Positions 23,993 to 33,631 of a DNA stretch of 64,000 bases are shown piece after piece. The notes below the pieces were generated by a model that had not been told where the DNA came from, searched no databases, and was given only the letters and a program-made list of their open reading frames with translations. The position numbers and the translations under genes were made by a program. The DNA is from Mycolicibacterium sp. P9-64 (GTDB lineage Bacteria; Actinomycetota; Actinomycetes; Mycobacteriales; Mycobacteriaceae), in NCBI RefSeq assembly GCF_008329605.1, contig NZ_NPKO01000001.1, positions 806,001 to 870,000 of the forward strand. The letters are read 5' to 3'. Positions within the stretch are counted from its first letter, which is position 1. Each line of letters starts with the position of its first letter.

Positions 23993-26644
23993 CTATTTCG
24001 GGCCGGCCTTCAACTCGGTTCGGGCCTGGTCGATTTGGTCGTAGCTGTAAGTCACCATCGCAGTGTTGGTCATGCTTGCCCCCGCGTGGGCGAGCGACTC
24101 GTAGGTCTGGTTGCCAAGGACATCACGGAGGTGAGTAATCGCCGTGCCGATTTCGGGTAGAGCTGCAATGGTCATGGGATTGACCGCTGCGAAGCCCGCG
24201 ATGGTGGCCGCTGACTCAAGGCGTCCGAGCCGGTCGAGTAAGACGGCGAGGAGGGCCAGAGGCGCGCTGACCATGTAGGTGTTGCCCGTCTCGTGAAAGT
24301 TGCCGATCGACACGGTGAAGTAGTCCAAGGCGGCCATCCGGTCCCCGTGCTCGGCCTCGAGTCCGGACAGCATGTGCACCAGCATCGTCTCGTTGAAGCG
24401 GTTGCCGCTGTCTCGTGCGATGGCCAGGCCACGGCGCGCGGCAGCGAGCGCAAGGCCGGGATCACCGGCGCGGAAGGCATACCCGTGGGCCACTAGCGCC
24501 CATGACAGCACATACGGGTTGCCGGTCGCTTCGGCCGCGTCGATCAAGCCGCCAGCGGCGACCATCGCGTCATCAATGGAACCGGCGACCGTCAGTCCGA
24601 TGACGAGGTTCGCCGTGCTGTACGGGTCCGTGGCGCGACCGCGTGCGAGCTGAGCGCGAAACCATTGAACCCACCGTTCCGGCTGGCCGACGGCAGGATA
24701 GGCACTGCCAAGGAAGCCTTCTGCGGCGTGCGGGAGGTGATCGATTCCGCCGCTGATCGCCCTCTCGGCGGCCCCGGTGTAGCGAATAGCCGAATCGATC
24801 CGTCCGGTGTTGTAGCACAGCGATGTCAACACATACAGGGCCGTGAGCCGTGGGTGGTCGACGGCGCGGGCCGGGTCGATGAGCTCCTCAGCCCACACGA
24901 TCGGTTCGTAATTCTCCGTCAGAAAGCCGAGCCACGCCGCACATGCTGCGATGGGGGCGGCCACGTCGAGATCGCCATCGTCGGCAGCCCAGCGGAATGC
25001 CGCGCGGAGATTGGCCAGCTCGACGGCGAACCAGTCGTACGCCTCCCGCTGGCGGGGGCCATCCCACAACGACATGATGTCGGCTTCGAGCCCCGCGAAG
25101 TAGCGAGCATGCGCCGCACGCGCCTCGGTGGCCTCCCCGCGGGCGACGAGTTGGTCCTCGGCGAACTGCCGGATCGTCTCCAGCATCGAATACCGCGTCC
25201 GCCCGGCTGACCGGTCGGCGACTAGGAGTGACTTGCGCACCAGCGCGTCGAGCAGATCGAGGGTTGCGTAGTCGTCGGGACCGTCGGATTCGGCTACCGC
25301 GCAGGCGCTTTCAACGTCGAACCCCCCGGCGAAGACCGAACACCGATCCAGCAGCGTCCTTTCCGCATCGTCGAGTAGGTCATAGGACCATTGCACCGCG
25401 TGGCGCAACGTTTGGTGGCGCTCCAGACCACGCCGTGACCCGACCAACAGCTTGAATCGATGATCGAGACGGTCGCGCACCTCGGTTGCGGTCATCGAGG
25501 CCATACGTGAGGCCGCCAATTCAATGGCCAACGGAATGCGATCAAGGCGGTGACAGATCTCCAGCACCGCGTCGTCGGCCGAAAAGCCTGGTGCCACACT
25601 GTGAGCGCGTTCGACCAGCAATTCCACTGCGGCGCTGACTTTCAGCGCCTTCACCGGCCATAACTGCTCACGCGCGACGCCCAATCCCTCGCGACTGGTG
25701 GCTAGGATCGTCACCGTTGTGGATTGCGCGAGGATGGCCTCGGCTAGATCGGCCGCTGCGTCCAGCACGTGCTCACAGTTGTCGAACACCAACAGCCGAA
25801 CCCTGCCTTCCAGCGTGGCGGCCACGGATTGGCTCACGGTCTTCCCCGGTTGCTGCGTGATGCCCAAGACGGCTGCCACCGCGTCGGGCACGGCCGCCGG
25901 ATTGGCGACAGCGGCCAGCTCGAAAACCCATACACCGTCCGGGAATTCATGGGCCAGACGCGTCGCTGCCTCGATCGCAAGGCGCGTCTTGCCGACCCCG
26001 CCCACCCCCGTCAACGTCACCAGCCGATGATTTCGCAACTCCGCCTCGATCTCGGCGACCTCGGCCTCGCGGCCGATCAAGCTGGTGGCCGATGGCCGCA
26101 GGTTCCCCGGATTCACCTCGAGTGCCCGTAATGGCGGGAAGTCGGTCCGCAGTCCCGGCGCACGCAGCTGAAATACCGTGATCGGCATCGGGAGGTCGCG
26201 CAGCCGCCGCGGACCCAGATCGGCCAGCTCCACGCCGCTGAGCAGCACTGCCGTGGAGTCGGCCAGCAGGATCTGACCGCCATGTCCAGCCGCCATTACC
26301 CGTGCGGCGCGGTTGAGTACGGTGCCGAAGTAGTCGCCGTCTCTAAGCTCGGCCTCGCCGGTGGCTAATCCCATCCGGACTGGTAACTCCAACCTCTGCT
26401 GAGCAGCGACGGCGGCGTCGACGGCCGCCTTCGGCGATGCGAACGCGGCGACCACCCCGTCACCCGTGTGACTGAACAGAAAACCGCCGTGCGACTCAAT
26501 CGCGGTGCGCAGTGCCTCGTCATGCATGACGAGGGCCGACCCCATCGCGGCAGAATCCGATTCCCACCGACGGGTCGAACCCTCGATATCGGTGAACAAG
26601 AACGTGACAACCCCCGAAGGCGGGGCCCCCGCGGACACCCGCAC
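23993..26644 (-). CDS. Class III adenylate/guanylate cyclase domain fused to NB-ARC-type ATPase and helical repeats
   Basis: An 883-residue signalling protein. Residues about 10-165 form a class III cyclase domain with the metal-binding FLFTDIEGSTRRWE, the second Asp in SHTGDGVVAAF and NRAARV near the transition-state site. Residues about 185-500 form an AAA/NB-ARC-type ATPase (GVGGVGKTRLAI; LLVFDNCEH), followed by TPR-like helices up to about 880. Similar proteins in M. tuberculosis usually end in a LuxR helix-turn-helix, which I do not see here. It starts with GTG at 26644 (or 26638). Cyclase activity is plausible because both metal-binding Asp residues are present. Confidence 0.85.
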   Translation of the reverse strand: MRVSAGAPPSGVVTFLFTDIEGSTRRWESDSAAMGSALVMHDEALRTAIESHGGFLFSHTGDGVVAAFASPKAAVDAAVAAQQRLELPVRMGLATGEAELRDGDYFGTVLNRAARVMAAGHGGQILLADSTAVLLSGVELADLGPRRLRDLPMPITVFQLRAPGLRTDFPPLRALEVNPGNLRPSATSLIGREAEVAEIEAELRNHRLVTLTGVGGVGKTRLAIEAATRLAHEFPDGVWVFELAAVANPAAVPDAVAAVLGITQQPGKTVSQSVAATLEGRVRLLVFDNCEHVLDAAADLAEAILAQSTTVTILATSREGLGVAREQLWPVKALKVSAAVELLVERAHSVAPGFSADDAVLEICHRLDRIPLAIELAASRMASMTATEVRDRLDHRFKLLVGSRRGLERHQTLRHAVQWSYDLLDDAERTLLDRCSVFAGGFDVESACAVAESDGPDDYATLDLLDALVRKSLLVADRSAGRTRYSMLETIRQFAEDQLVARGEATEARAAHARYFAGLEADIMSLWDGPRQREAYDWFAVELANLRAAFRWAADDGDLDVAAPIAACAAWLGFLTENYEPIVWAEELIDPARAVDHPRLTALYVLTSLCYNTGRIDSAIRYTGAAERAISGGIDHLPHAAEGFLGSAYPAVGQPERWVQWFRAQLARGRATDPYSTANLVIGLTVAGSIDDAMVAAGGLIDAAEATGNPYVLSWALVAHGYAFRAGDPGLALAAARRGLAIARDSGNRFNETMLVHMLSGLEAEHGDRMAALDYFTVSIGNFHETGNTYMVSAPLALLAVLLDRLGRLESAATIAGFAAVNPMTIAALPEIGTAITHLRDVLGNQTYESLAHAGASMTNTAMVTYSYDQIDQARTELKAGPK

Positions 26645-26731
26645 AGAATGTCACACAAAGCACTGTTCAACGGGGGTAATCGCGAGCCGGAGGTGCCACG
26701 ACCACCCAAGGGATCGCCATCGTTGAACCCC

Positions 26732-26753
26732 GTGTCCTCCGATCGGGGGACAC
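26732..26753. promoter_or_regulatory. 22-bp near-palindrome upstream of the second His-tail peptide gene
   Basis: GTGTCC, CCGATCGG and GGACAC with single-base gaps; 10 of 11 pairs are complementary. It is the counterpart of 16228-16249 at an identical distance from the ATG. It lies between the cyclase-ATPase start and the peptide gene. Confidence 0.55.
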
Positions 26754-26878
26754 GCGGTTCAACCGCTTGAGTGGCTGGTCAGCGGACATACATGACCTAG
26801 CGAGTGCGACATAGTTGTCTCATCGCCGAAGAACACCGGCAAAGAAACTCAAAAGTCCACTCATACAAGGAGATTGAC

Positions 26879-27097
26879 ATGAACACCATCAGCCGCCGGA
26901 TCGCCGCCACCGCCGCTCTGCTCGCCGCTCCCGCCCTGATCGCTCTGGGCACCGCCACCGCCAGCCACGCCGAGACCTCGGTCCGCTACAACGGCCCGGC
27001 CACCAGCGCCCCCGAACTGCACCCGGCCTTCCCGCACCAGGTCAACGCCCCGCAGCCGGGCACCTCGATCCATCACCACCACCAAAACCACCGCTAA
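26879..27097 (+). CDS. Small secreted peptide with His-rich tail, paralogue 2
   Basis: A 72-residue precursor identical to the 16375 product in 66 positions. The signal peptide and first 14 mature residues are the same, and the six differences all fall in the last 27 residues, while the tail IHHHHQNHR keeps all its His. The AAGGAGAT ribosome-binding site is conserved. The retained His cluster while other tail residues drift suggests metal binding matters. Function unknown. Confidence 0.85.
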   Translation: MNTISRRIAATAALLAAPALIALGTATASHAETSVRYNGPATSAPELHPAFPHQVNAPQPGTSIHHHHQNHR

Positions 27098-27107
27098 CCC
27101 ACAATCC

Positions 27108-27147
27108 CCTGAGAGCTCGGACGATGGGAGGCGTCCGGGTTCTCAGG
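27108..27147 (+). terminator. Terminator of His-tail peptide gene 2
   Basis: 16-bp arms beginning CCTGAGAGCTCGGACG with two G-U pairs in the RNA, loop of eight bases, 10 bp after the stop. It is homologous to the hairpin at 16608-16645. Confidence 0.75.
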
Positions 27148-27169
27148 CATTGGGTGCCAAGATGGCTGC

Positions 27170-27679
27170 ATGGATGCCGCCACGCTTCGGGAACTGCAGA
27201 AGCCGCTCAAACAGCAATATCGCGATGACCCCGCGACCGCTCGCACGCCGATCGAAGCCGTCGCATCGTTCGAGGCCAAACCCGTCACCGCGTCCGTCCA
27301 GACCTGGGCCGAACCGATCCGTGCCGGTCTGCATCCCGCCACCGGCGGCGACGGCAGCGACGCCTGCTCCGGAGACATGCTGTTGCAGGCCCTGCTGGGC
27401 TGCGCGGGCGTGACGATGCGCAGCGTCGCCACCGCCATGGGCATCGACATCGCCAGCGCCGAATTGCGTGCCACTGGGATCTTCGATGCCCGCGGCACCT
27501 TGGGCGTCTCCCGCGAGGTACCCGTCGGCGTGCAGGAGGTCGGCATCGTCGCCGAGCTGCAGACCGACGCCGACGATGCGACGTTGGCCAAGCTCGCCGA
27601 GCTGACCGAGCGCTACTGCGTCGTGGGGCAGAGCCTGGCGCAGGTGCCTTCGATCACCGTCCGACGGGCCGCGCCGTAG
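27170..27679 (+). CDS. OsmC-family protein
   Basis: A 169-residue OsmC/Ohr-like protein. Family traits are the central helix with LLQALLGCAGVTMRSVA, whose Cys is the expected peroxidatic residue, and ERYCVVGQSLAQ near the C-terminus with the second Cys. It is likely a thiol-dependent peroxidase or hydroperoxide-resistance protein, active as a dimer. It starts 23 bp after the terminator of the His-tail peptide gene, so it needs its own promoter. It converges on the SRPBCC gene (7 bp apart). Confidence 0.85.
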   Translation: MDAATLRELQKPLKQQYRDDPATARTPIEAVASFEAKPVTASVQTWAEPIRAGLHPATGGDGSDACSGDMLLQALLGCAGVTMRSVATAMGIDIASAELRATGIFDARGTLGVSREVPVGVQEVGIVAELQTDADDATLAKLAELTERYCVVGQSLAQVPSITVRRAAP

Positions 27680-27685
27680 CCCTGG

Positions 27686-28150
27686 CTAGCCGGATTCGGC
27701 GGCCTTCTTGATCGCCGCCAGCGTCACCGGAATGCCATGCAGCGCAGCCGCACTGCGGTCGGCGATCTGCGCGTCGGCGTCGTCTCCGAACCTCTTGTGA
27801 AACCCCTCGATACCGCGCGGAAGAAACGTCCACGACTCGGTCAGACGCGTGCCGCCCTCGGCGGGTTCCAAGGCAAAGCCCCAGCGCGCCCAGCCCTTGT
27901 TGACCTCCCAGGCGAACTCCTTGCCGGGGTCGGCAGCCACCACCTGGCAGCGGGCGTCCCAGGTCCGCTGCGGGGTTTCGTTGTGGCCGGTGAACCAGGC
28001 GCCGACGACGGGGCCGTCGCCCTCGTCCCACTCGCACGACTTGCAGATCGGGCTCCACTCGCCCGTCCTCGTCACGTCCGACACCATCGCGTAGACCCGG
28101 TCGGGCTCGACCGAGATGAAAACAGAATCCGAGAACTCGAGAGCAGTCAC
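27686..28150 (-). CDS. SRPBCC (START-like) family protein
   Basis: A 154-residue SRPBCC protein, typical of the polyketide_cyc2/dehydrase group: SDSVFISVEPDRVYAMVSDV at the start, WSPICKSCEW, an EFAWEVNKGWARWGFALEP strand and the long C-terminal helix. It is expected to bind a hydrophobic ligand. The GTG at 28150 gives the usual family N-terminus; the longer frame to 28192 adds 14 unlikely residues. It is divergent from the PhoD gene. Confidence 0.82.
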   Translation of the reverse strand: MTALEFSDSVFISVEPDRVYAMVSDVTRTGEWSPICKSCEWDEGDGPVVGAWFTGHNETPQRTWDARCQVVAADPGKEFAWEVNKGWARWGFALEPAEGGTRLTESWTFLPRGIEGFHKRFGDDADAQIADRSAAALHGIPVTLAAIKKAAESG

Positions 28151-28268
28151 CGTTGGAGTATGCCAGTGCCGTGCGCGTGCACGGTATTCCATCCTGCGGA
28201 AAGCTCACGTACACACGACGTTTGCGCGACGAAGGGCAACCGGACAGCTGGGTTGCCGACACTACGGC

Positions 28269-29804
28269 GTGTCTCACCGCCCGACCCGTCGCACCCTGCT
28301 CAAGGGCGCCGTCGTGCTCGCCGCGCTACCCATCGCCGGGTTCACCGGCAATCGACGCAGCCCGATCCTGGCGGATCCGTTCACCCTTGGCGTGGCCTCG
28401 GGTGAGCCTGCCCCCGACGGCGCGGTGATCTGGACCCGGCTGGCCCCCGACCCACTGGCAGGCGATGGGCATGGCGGCATGCCCGCACGGCCGGTCGACG
28501 TCGACTGGGAGGTCGCCGCCGACGACGCGTTCGCGCACATCGAGCAACGCGGCACGGCCACGGCGGTGCCGGAATCGGCGCACAGCGTGCACGTCGAGCT
28601 GACCGGCCTGCGCCCCGGCGCCGACTACTTCTACCGCTTCCGGGCGGCGGGTCATCTGTCGCAGCCCGGGCGCACCCGCACCGCGCCAGAACCGGGGTCG
28701 ATGGCTCCGCTGACGATGTGCTTTGCGTCGTGTTCGCACTACGAGCAGGGCTGGTTCACCGCCTACCGCCGCCTGGCCGAGGAGCAGCCGGATCTCGTTC
28801 TGCACCTTGGTGATTACCAATACGAGTATGCCCCGACGGGGCAGGGCGTGCGTGATCACGTCGGGCCGGAGACCGTCACGCTGGCCAACTACCGGCAGCG
28901 CTACGCGCTGTACAAGACCGACCCGGACCTGCAGGCCGCCCACGCCGCCGCGCCGTGGCTGGCGGTATTCGACGACCACGAGGTGGCCAACAACTGGGCC
29001 GACGAGATACCCGCCAAGCCGGATCCGCGGTTCCGCGACCGACGTGCCGCGGCGTTTCAGGCCTACTACGAGAATATGCCCCTGCGCCGCTCCGCGACAC
29101 CGCACGGCATCGACATGCAGCTGTACCGCCGTGTGCAGTGGGGCGGGCTGGCGACGTTCCACATGCTCGACACCCGCCAGTACCGCACCGACCAACCCTG
29201 CGGCGACGAGTTCCGGTCCGACTGTGCCGAACGCCACGACCCGGCGGCCACCCTCACGGGGGCGCAGCAGGAGCGCTGGCTGCTCGACGGCTTTGCGCAG
29301 TCGCGAGCGCGGTGGGACGTGCTGGGCCAGCAGGTCTTCTTCTCCCAGGTGGAACTGGCGTCGGGGCCCGGCCGCGGCTTCAACCCCGACGCCTGGGACG
29401 GCTACACCGCCAACCGCGACCGGATCGTCGACGGGATCGTCGACTCACCGGTGCGCAATGCGGTGATCCTCACCGGGGACGTCCACTCGCATTGGGCCGC
29501 TGACGTGCGGCAACGGCCCGACGACCCGGCGGCGCGGCTGGTCGCGACCGAGCTGGTGACGACCTCGATCAGCTCCGGCGGGGACGGGTCCGAGACGCGC
29601 GACGAGATCGACGCGATACGGCCCGAGAACCCCGACATCCGGTATTTCAGCAACCGGCGCGGCTACGTGCGCACCCGCATCACGCCCGACGAGGTGCGCG
29701 CCGACTTCCGCGTGCTGCCCTACGTGTCGACTCCGGGAGCGCCTGTGCTGACCGGCGCTTCGTTCGTGGTGGCCGATCGCGATCCGAGCCTGCACGCGGT
29801 GTGA
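28269..29804 (+). CDS. phoD: Tat-exported alkaline phosphatase D
   Basis: A 511-residue phosphodiesterase/phosphatase of the PhoD family. A Tat signal (PTRRTLLKG then a hydrophobic run) precedes a beta-sandwich domain (FTLGVASGEPAPDGAVIWTRL). The catalytic domain shows MCFASCSHYEQG, LGDYQYEY, FDDHEVANNW and a C-terminal LTGDVHSHW, the family's Ca/Fe ligand motifs. It acts outside the membrane on phosphate esters. GTG at 28269 is the start nearest the Tat motif; longer frames exist but would add an atypical leader. It is one of three exported phosphatases in the window. Confidence 0.88.
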   Translation: MSHRPTRRTLLKGAVVLAALPIAGFTGNRRSPILADPFTLGVASGEPAPDGAVIWTRLAPDPLAGDGHGGMPARPVDVDWEVAADDAFAHIEQRGTATAVPESAHSVHVELTGLRPGADYFYRFRAAGHLSQPGRTRTAPEPGSMAPLTMCFASCSHYEQGWFTAYRRLAEEQPDLVLHLGDYQYEYAPTGQGVRDHVGPETVTLANYRQRYALYKTDPDLQAAHAAAPWLAVFDDHEVANNWADEIPAKPDPRFRDRRAAAFQAYYENMPLRRSATPHGIDMQLYRRVQWGGLATFHMLDTRQYRTDQPCGDEFRSDCAERHDPAATLTGAQQERWLLDGFAQSRARWDVLGQQVFFSQVELASGPGRGFNPDAWDGYTANRDRIVDGIVDSPVRNAVILTGDVHSHWAADVRQRPDDPAARLVATELVTTSISSGGDGSETRDEIDAIRPENPDIRYFSNRRGYVRTRITPDEVRADFRVLPYVSTPGAPVLTGASFVVADRDPSLHAV

Positions 29805-29813
29805 CTCGAGCTC

Positions 29814-32279
29814 CTACTCGTTGTCACCTGCCGTCGAGACCGTGGCGTCGACACTCGACGTGAACGTGGCGCCGTGTGCGGCGGGCCACATCCAGTCCCG
29901 TACCTCGGGGATGTCATCGCCGTGCTCGCGGGTGTATTCGCGGGCCTCGATCCGCTTGTCCACCATCTGCTGGCGTAGGGTCGCGCACGTCGACTGGAGG
30001 AACGGCACCCGGTCGATCACGTCGATCACCAGGTGGTAGCGGTCGAGGTCGTTCAGCATCACCATGTCGAACGGCGTCGTGGTGGTGCCTTCCTCCTTGT
30101 ATCCGCGCACGTGCAGGTTCTCGTTGCTGGCGCGGCGATACGTGAGGCGGTGGATCAGCCACGGATAGCCGTGGTAGGCGAAGATCACCGGCTTGTCGCG
30201 GGTGAAGAGCATGTCGAACTCGCGGTTGGAAAGGCCGTGTGGGTGTTCGGTATCGTCCTGCAGCCGCATCAGGTCCACGACGTTGATGAAGCGAATTCGC
30301 AAGTCGGGCAGGTTCTTCCGCAGTAAGTCGACGGCCGCGAGGCCTTCCAGTGTCGGCACGTCGCCACACGTCGCGATGACGACGTCGGGACCCTCGCCGA
30401 GCACCTCACTGCCCGCCCATTCCCAGATGCCGAGCCCTCGCGTGCAGTGTGCGATCGCCTCCTCCATGGTCAGGAAGTTCGGGCTCGGCTGCTTGCCTGC
30501 CACCACGACGTTGACGTACTGGCGCGAGCGTAGGCAGTGGTCGTAGGTGGACAGCAGCGTGTTCGCGTCCGGTGGGAGATAGACGCGGACGACCTCGGCG
30601 CGCTTGTTCACCACGTGGTCGATGAAGCCGGGATCCTGGTGGCTGAAGCCATTGTGGTCCTGACGCCAGACATGGCTGGACAGAAGGTAATTCAGGCTGG
30701 CGACGGGTCGTCGCCACGGAATGTGATTGGTGACCTTGAGCCACTTGGCATGCTGGTTGAACATCGAGTCGATGATGTGGATGAACGCCTCGTAGCAGTT
30801 GAACAGGCCGTGCCGCCCGGTGAGCAGGTATCCCTCCAGCCAGCCCTGGCACTGGTGCTCGGACAGCATCTCCATGACGCGGCCGGCGCGCGCAAGGTGT
30901 TCGTCGACCTCGGGGTCGACGAACTCCGCATTCCATTGCTTGTCGGTCACGTCGTAGACGCTCTGCAGGCGGTTCGACGCCGTCTCGTCGGGCCCGAAGA
31001 TCCGAAAGTTGTGCGGGTTGAGCCGCACGACCTCGGTGAGCCAGTTGCCAAGCACCCTGGTGGATTCGGCGATCGTCGCCCCCGGTGCGGGAACGTCGAC
31101 GGCGTACTTGCGGAAGTCGGGCAGCCGCAGATCCTTCAGCAATTGGCCGCCGTTGGTGTGCGGATTGTCGCTCATCCGGAGGTGGCCCAACGGTGCAAGT
31201 GCGGCGATGTTCGGGTCGAGCTTGCCGTCTGCATCGAACAGTTCCTCGGCGCGGTATGACGCCAGCCAGTCGGCGAGTACCTGCAGATGTTCTGGCGTGT
31301 CGCGGGCGTTGGCGAGCGGAACCTGGTGTGCGCGCCAGGATCCGGTGGTCTTCTTGCCGTCGATGTACGCGGGTCCGGTCCAGCCCTTGGGGGAGCGGAA
31401 GACGATCATCGGCCAGCGGGTCAACTCCCCGTCGACGTCGGGGGCCGCCTTGATCGCGGCGATCTCGTTGAGCACGGTGTCGAGCAGCACCGCGAAGGCG
31501 CGGTGTGCGTCGGCCGGGTCGGCGTGATCGATTGCTTCGAAGAAGTACGGGTTGTGCCCGTAGCCAAGCATGAGGTTGCGGAGATCTTCTGTCGGAATGC
31601 GGTCCAGTACGGTTGGATTCGCGATCTTGTAGCCGTTGAGGTGCAGGATCGGCAGGACGACGCCGTCGTTGGCGCGGTTGGTGAACTTGTTGGAGTGCCA
31701 GCTGGTCGCGAGCGCTCCGGTCTCCGCTTCGCCGTCGCCGACCACCGCGGCCACCAACAGGTCGGGATTGTCGAACGCGGCACCGTAGGCGTGCGAGAGC
31801 GCGTAGCCGAGCTCACCGCCTTCGTGGATCGAGCCCGGCGTCTCGGGAGCGACGTGCGACGGTATGCCGCCCGGGAAGGAAAACTGCCGGAACAGACGGC
31901 GCAGGCCCTCGGCGTCCTGGGTGATGTCGGAGTAGACCTCCGAGTAGGTCCCGTCGAGGTAGGCATTGGCGACCAGGCCGGGACCGCCGTGTCCGGGGCC
32001 GGTGACGTAGATCGTGGACTGTTCGCGGTCCCTGATCGCCCGGTTCAGGTGCGCGTAGATGAAGTTCAGCCCCGGTGTGGTGCCCCAGTGGCCGAGCAGG
32101 CGTGGTTTGACGTCCTCGCGCGACAGCGGGGTCCGCAACAGCGGATTGTCCAGCAGGTAGATCTGGCCCACCGACAGGTAGTTCGCAGCTCGCCACCAGC
32201 CGTCCAACTGGGCGAGCGTGTCGTCGCTCAACGGGCTCAGGTCGGTCGAGCGCCAGGTTGGGGTCATCGCGTTACTCAT
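29814..32279 (-). CDS. xfp: Phosphoketolase (xylulose-5-P/fructose-6-P)
   Basis: An approximately 821-residue thiamine-diphosphate enzyme that cleaves xylulose 5-phosphate (or fructose 6-phosphate) with phosphate to acetyl phosphate. Motifs: [53 protein letters not shown], the ThDP-binding [20 protein letters not shown] and [11 protein letters not shown]. The length is right for the family (about 800). ATG at 32279 is preferred; an upstream ATG at 32309 is in frame. No acetate kinase or phosphotransacetylase gene is next to it, so acetyl phosphate would have to be used by enzymes encoded elsewhere. Confidence 0.95.
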   Translation of the reverse strand: MSNAMTPTWRSTDLSPLSDDTLAQLDGWWRAANYLSVGQIYLLDNPLLRTPLSREDVKPRLLGHWGTTPGLNFIYAHLNRAIRDREQSTIYVTGPGHGGPGLVANAYLDGTYSEVYSDITQDAEGLRRLFRQFSFPGGIPSHVAPETPGSIHEGGELGYALSHAYGAAFDNPDLLVAAVVGDGEAETGALATSWHSNKFTNRANDGVVLPILHLNGYKIANPTVLDRIPTEDLRNLMLGYGHNPYFFEAIDHADPADAHRAFAVLLDTVLNEIAAIKAAPDVDGELTRWPMIVFRSPKGWTGPAYIDGKKTTGSWRAHQVPLANARDTPEHLQVLADWLASYRAEELFDADGKLDPNIAALAPLGHLRMSDNPHTNGGQLLKDLRLPDFRKYAVDVPAPGATIAESTRVLGNWLTEVVRLNPHNFRIFGPDETASNRLQSVYDVTDKQWNAEFVDPEVDEHLARAGRVMEMLSEHQCQGWLEGYLLTGRHGLFNCYEAFIHIIDSMFNQHAKWLKVTNHIPWRRPVASLNYLLSSHVWRQDHNGFSHQDPGFIDHVVNKRAEVVRVYLPPDANTLLSTYDHCLRSRQYVNVVVAGKQPSPNFLTMEEAIAHCTRGLGIWEWAGSEVLGEGPDVVIATCGDVPTLEGLAAVDLLRKNLPDLRIRFINVVDLMRLQDDTEHPHGLSNREFDMLFTRDKPVIFAYHGYPWLIHRLTYRRASNENLHVRGYKEEGTTTTPFDMVMLNDLDRYHLVIDVIDRVPFLQSTCATLRQQMVDKRIEAREYTREHGDDIPEVRDWMWPAAHGATFTSSVDATVSTAGDNE

Positions 32280-32434
32280 TCCTATGCCGAGAGGGTCCTT
32301 CGAGTCCATCCAACCGCCGAACTGCCATCCGGGCGGATCTGAATGCGTTTGTTCATGTGGGGGTTACCCGGAATCGAAACATTGCGTGCAGCGGTAGCCT
32401 GAGAAGTCAGTGCAGTCGGATCGGGAGCGTGTGA

Positions 32435-33553
32435 ATGGACCTGGTGGTTGGTCTGTCGCTGACGTCTACCGCGGTGCGCTGGGTACTCGTCGAGGGAGCG
32501 ACCGGGGAAGGTGCGCCCATCGACCGTGGTGAGTTCCTCGTCGGTGGACTGGACGCCGACTTCCTGCTCGATGTTCTGCTGAACCGGGGTGTCGTCGCCG
32601 AGAACCGTCTGCATGCGGTCGGCGTGACCTGGAGCAATGAGGCGGCGGTGTCGGCGAGCGCCGTGCTGGACGCCCTTGCCGACCGTGGGGTGCGCAACGT
32701 CGTCGTCGTCCCGGACACGGAAGCCGCGGGGGCGCTGGCGTTCGGCATCGCCGAGATCACCGAATACGACGACGTCGCGGTCTGCGTCGTCGAGCCGGAC
32801 GCCGCACTGGTCGCGCTGGTGAAGGACGGGGACGTCAAGGTCGACCGCGTCGACCGGCCGCTGGACCGCCAGGACGCCTTCGAGCTGACCAGCAGCGTGC
32901 TCGTGCTGCTGGATTCCGGCGATCGGCCGCCCACCGCCGTCTTCGTCGTGGGTTCGGAGGACGTCGAGGTGATCGTGTCCTCGTTCGAGGCGATCTCGGA
33001 CGCGCAGGTCTTCTCCGCCGCCGAGGCCGACCTGGCGCTGGCCCGCGGCGCCGCGCTGGCAGCGGCTCGCGAGGTCAACACCGACGAGGCCCCCGTCGCA
33101 TGGGTACCGCCGGGCATCACGTCGAGGGTCGGCGTGCTGTCGGGCGTTCTCTGCGCTGCGGTGCTGACGTTCATCGTCTCGCTGTCGGTCGCGGTCGGCA
33201 TCCGACCCGGACCCGATGCGGCGGTGGCGGAACCGCAGAACGTCAACGCCGCGGCCCCCGCAGTGCCATCGACACCGCGGCCCGCGCCGTCCCTGCGGCA
33301 GGCCGCCGCCGCGGTGGCGCAGACGATCGTGGTGGCCAAACCGGCTGCGCCCCAACCTGAGTCCGCGCCGGTGTACCGACCGCCTGCCGCGGCGCCAGTC
33401 GAGCCGCCGCCGGTGTATCAGGCGCCTGCTCCCGTCTACGTTCCGCCGCCCGCGTACGTGCCGGCGCCGCCTCCTCAGCCGCGGCTGCGCGACCGGATCC
33501 TCGAGCGCATTCCGATCATCAACCGCTTCCACGAGCCGCAATACCCGCAGTAG
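32435..33553 (+). CDS. DUF7159 family proline-rich membrane protein, copy 1
   Basis: A 372-residue protein. Residues about 1-220 form an actin/Hsp70-like domain (MDLVVGLSLTSTAVRWVLVE, then repeating acid/Gly-rich strands) of the DUF7159 type. A single transmembrane helix (VGVLSGVLCAAVLTFIVSLS, about 230-252) is followed by an exported Ala/Pro/Val tail with many PVY/PP repeats and a basic end. Such proteins are mycobacterial envelope proteins of unknown function. It is followed by the small secreted Gly/Trp protein. The related protein at 35932 is larger. Confidence 0.82.
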   Translation: MDLVVGLSLTSTAVRWVLVEGATGEGAPIDRGEFLVGGLDADFLLDVLLNRGVVAENRLHAVGVTWSNEAAVSASAVLDALADRGVRNVVVVPDTEAAGALAFGIAEITEYDDVAVCVVEPDAALVALVKDGDVKVDRVDRPLDRQDAFELTSSVLVLLDSGDRPPTAVFVVGSEDVEVIVSSFEAISDAQVFSAAEADLALARGAALAAAREVNTDEAPVAWVPPGITSRVGVLSGVLCAAVLTFIVSLSVAVGIRPGPDAAVAEPQNVNAAAPAVPSTPRPAPSLRQAAAAVAQTIVVAKPAAPQPESAPVYRPPAAAPVEPPPVYQAPAPVYVPPPAYVPAPPPQPRLRDRILERIPIINRFHEPQYPQ

Positions 33554-33631
33554 CGCCCCGGCCTTCGGGTCGTCGAACGCATATCGTCTGCACAGCCTGC
33601 TCATAACCACTGCGGCGTACCGTCGATTCCA

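Larger units (their letters stand above)
26732..27147 (+). repeat. Duplicated cassette, copy 2
   Basis: About 416 bp, collinear with 16228-16645: near-palindrome, conserved leader (including GGCTGGTCAGCGGACATACAT and GACATAGTTGTCTCATCGCCG), gene and terminator. Both copies lie upstream of, and divergent to, an unrelated minus-strand gene. Confidence 0.85.

Noticed and set aside
32282..33610. 442-residue minus-strand frame opposite the DUF7159 gene
   Set aside because: Arg/Gly-rich low-complexity shadow; the plus-strand protein has a coherent domain plan.
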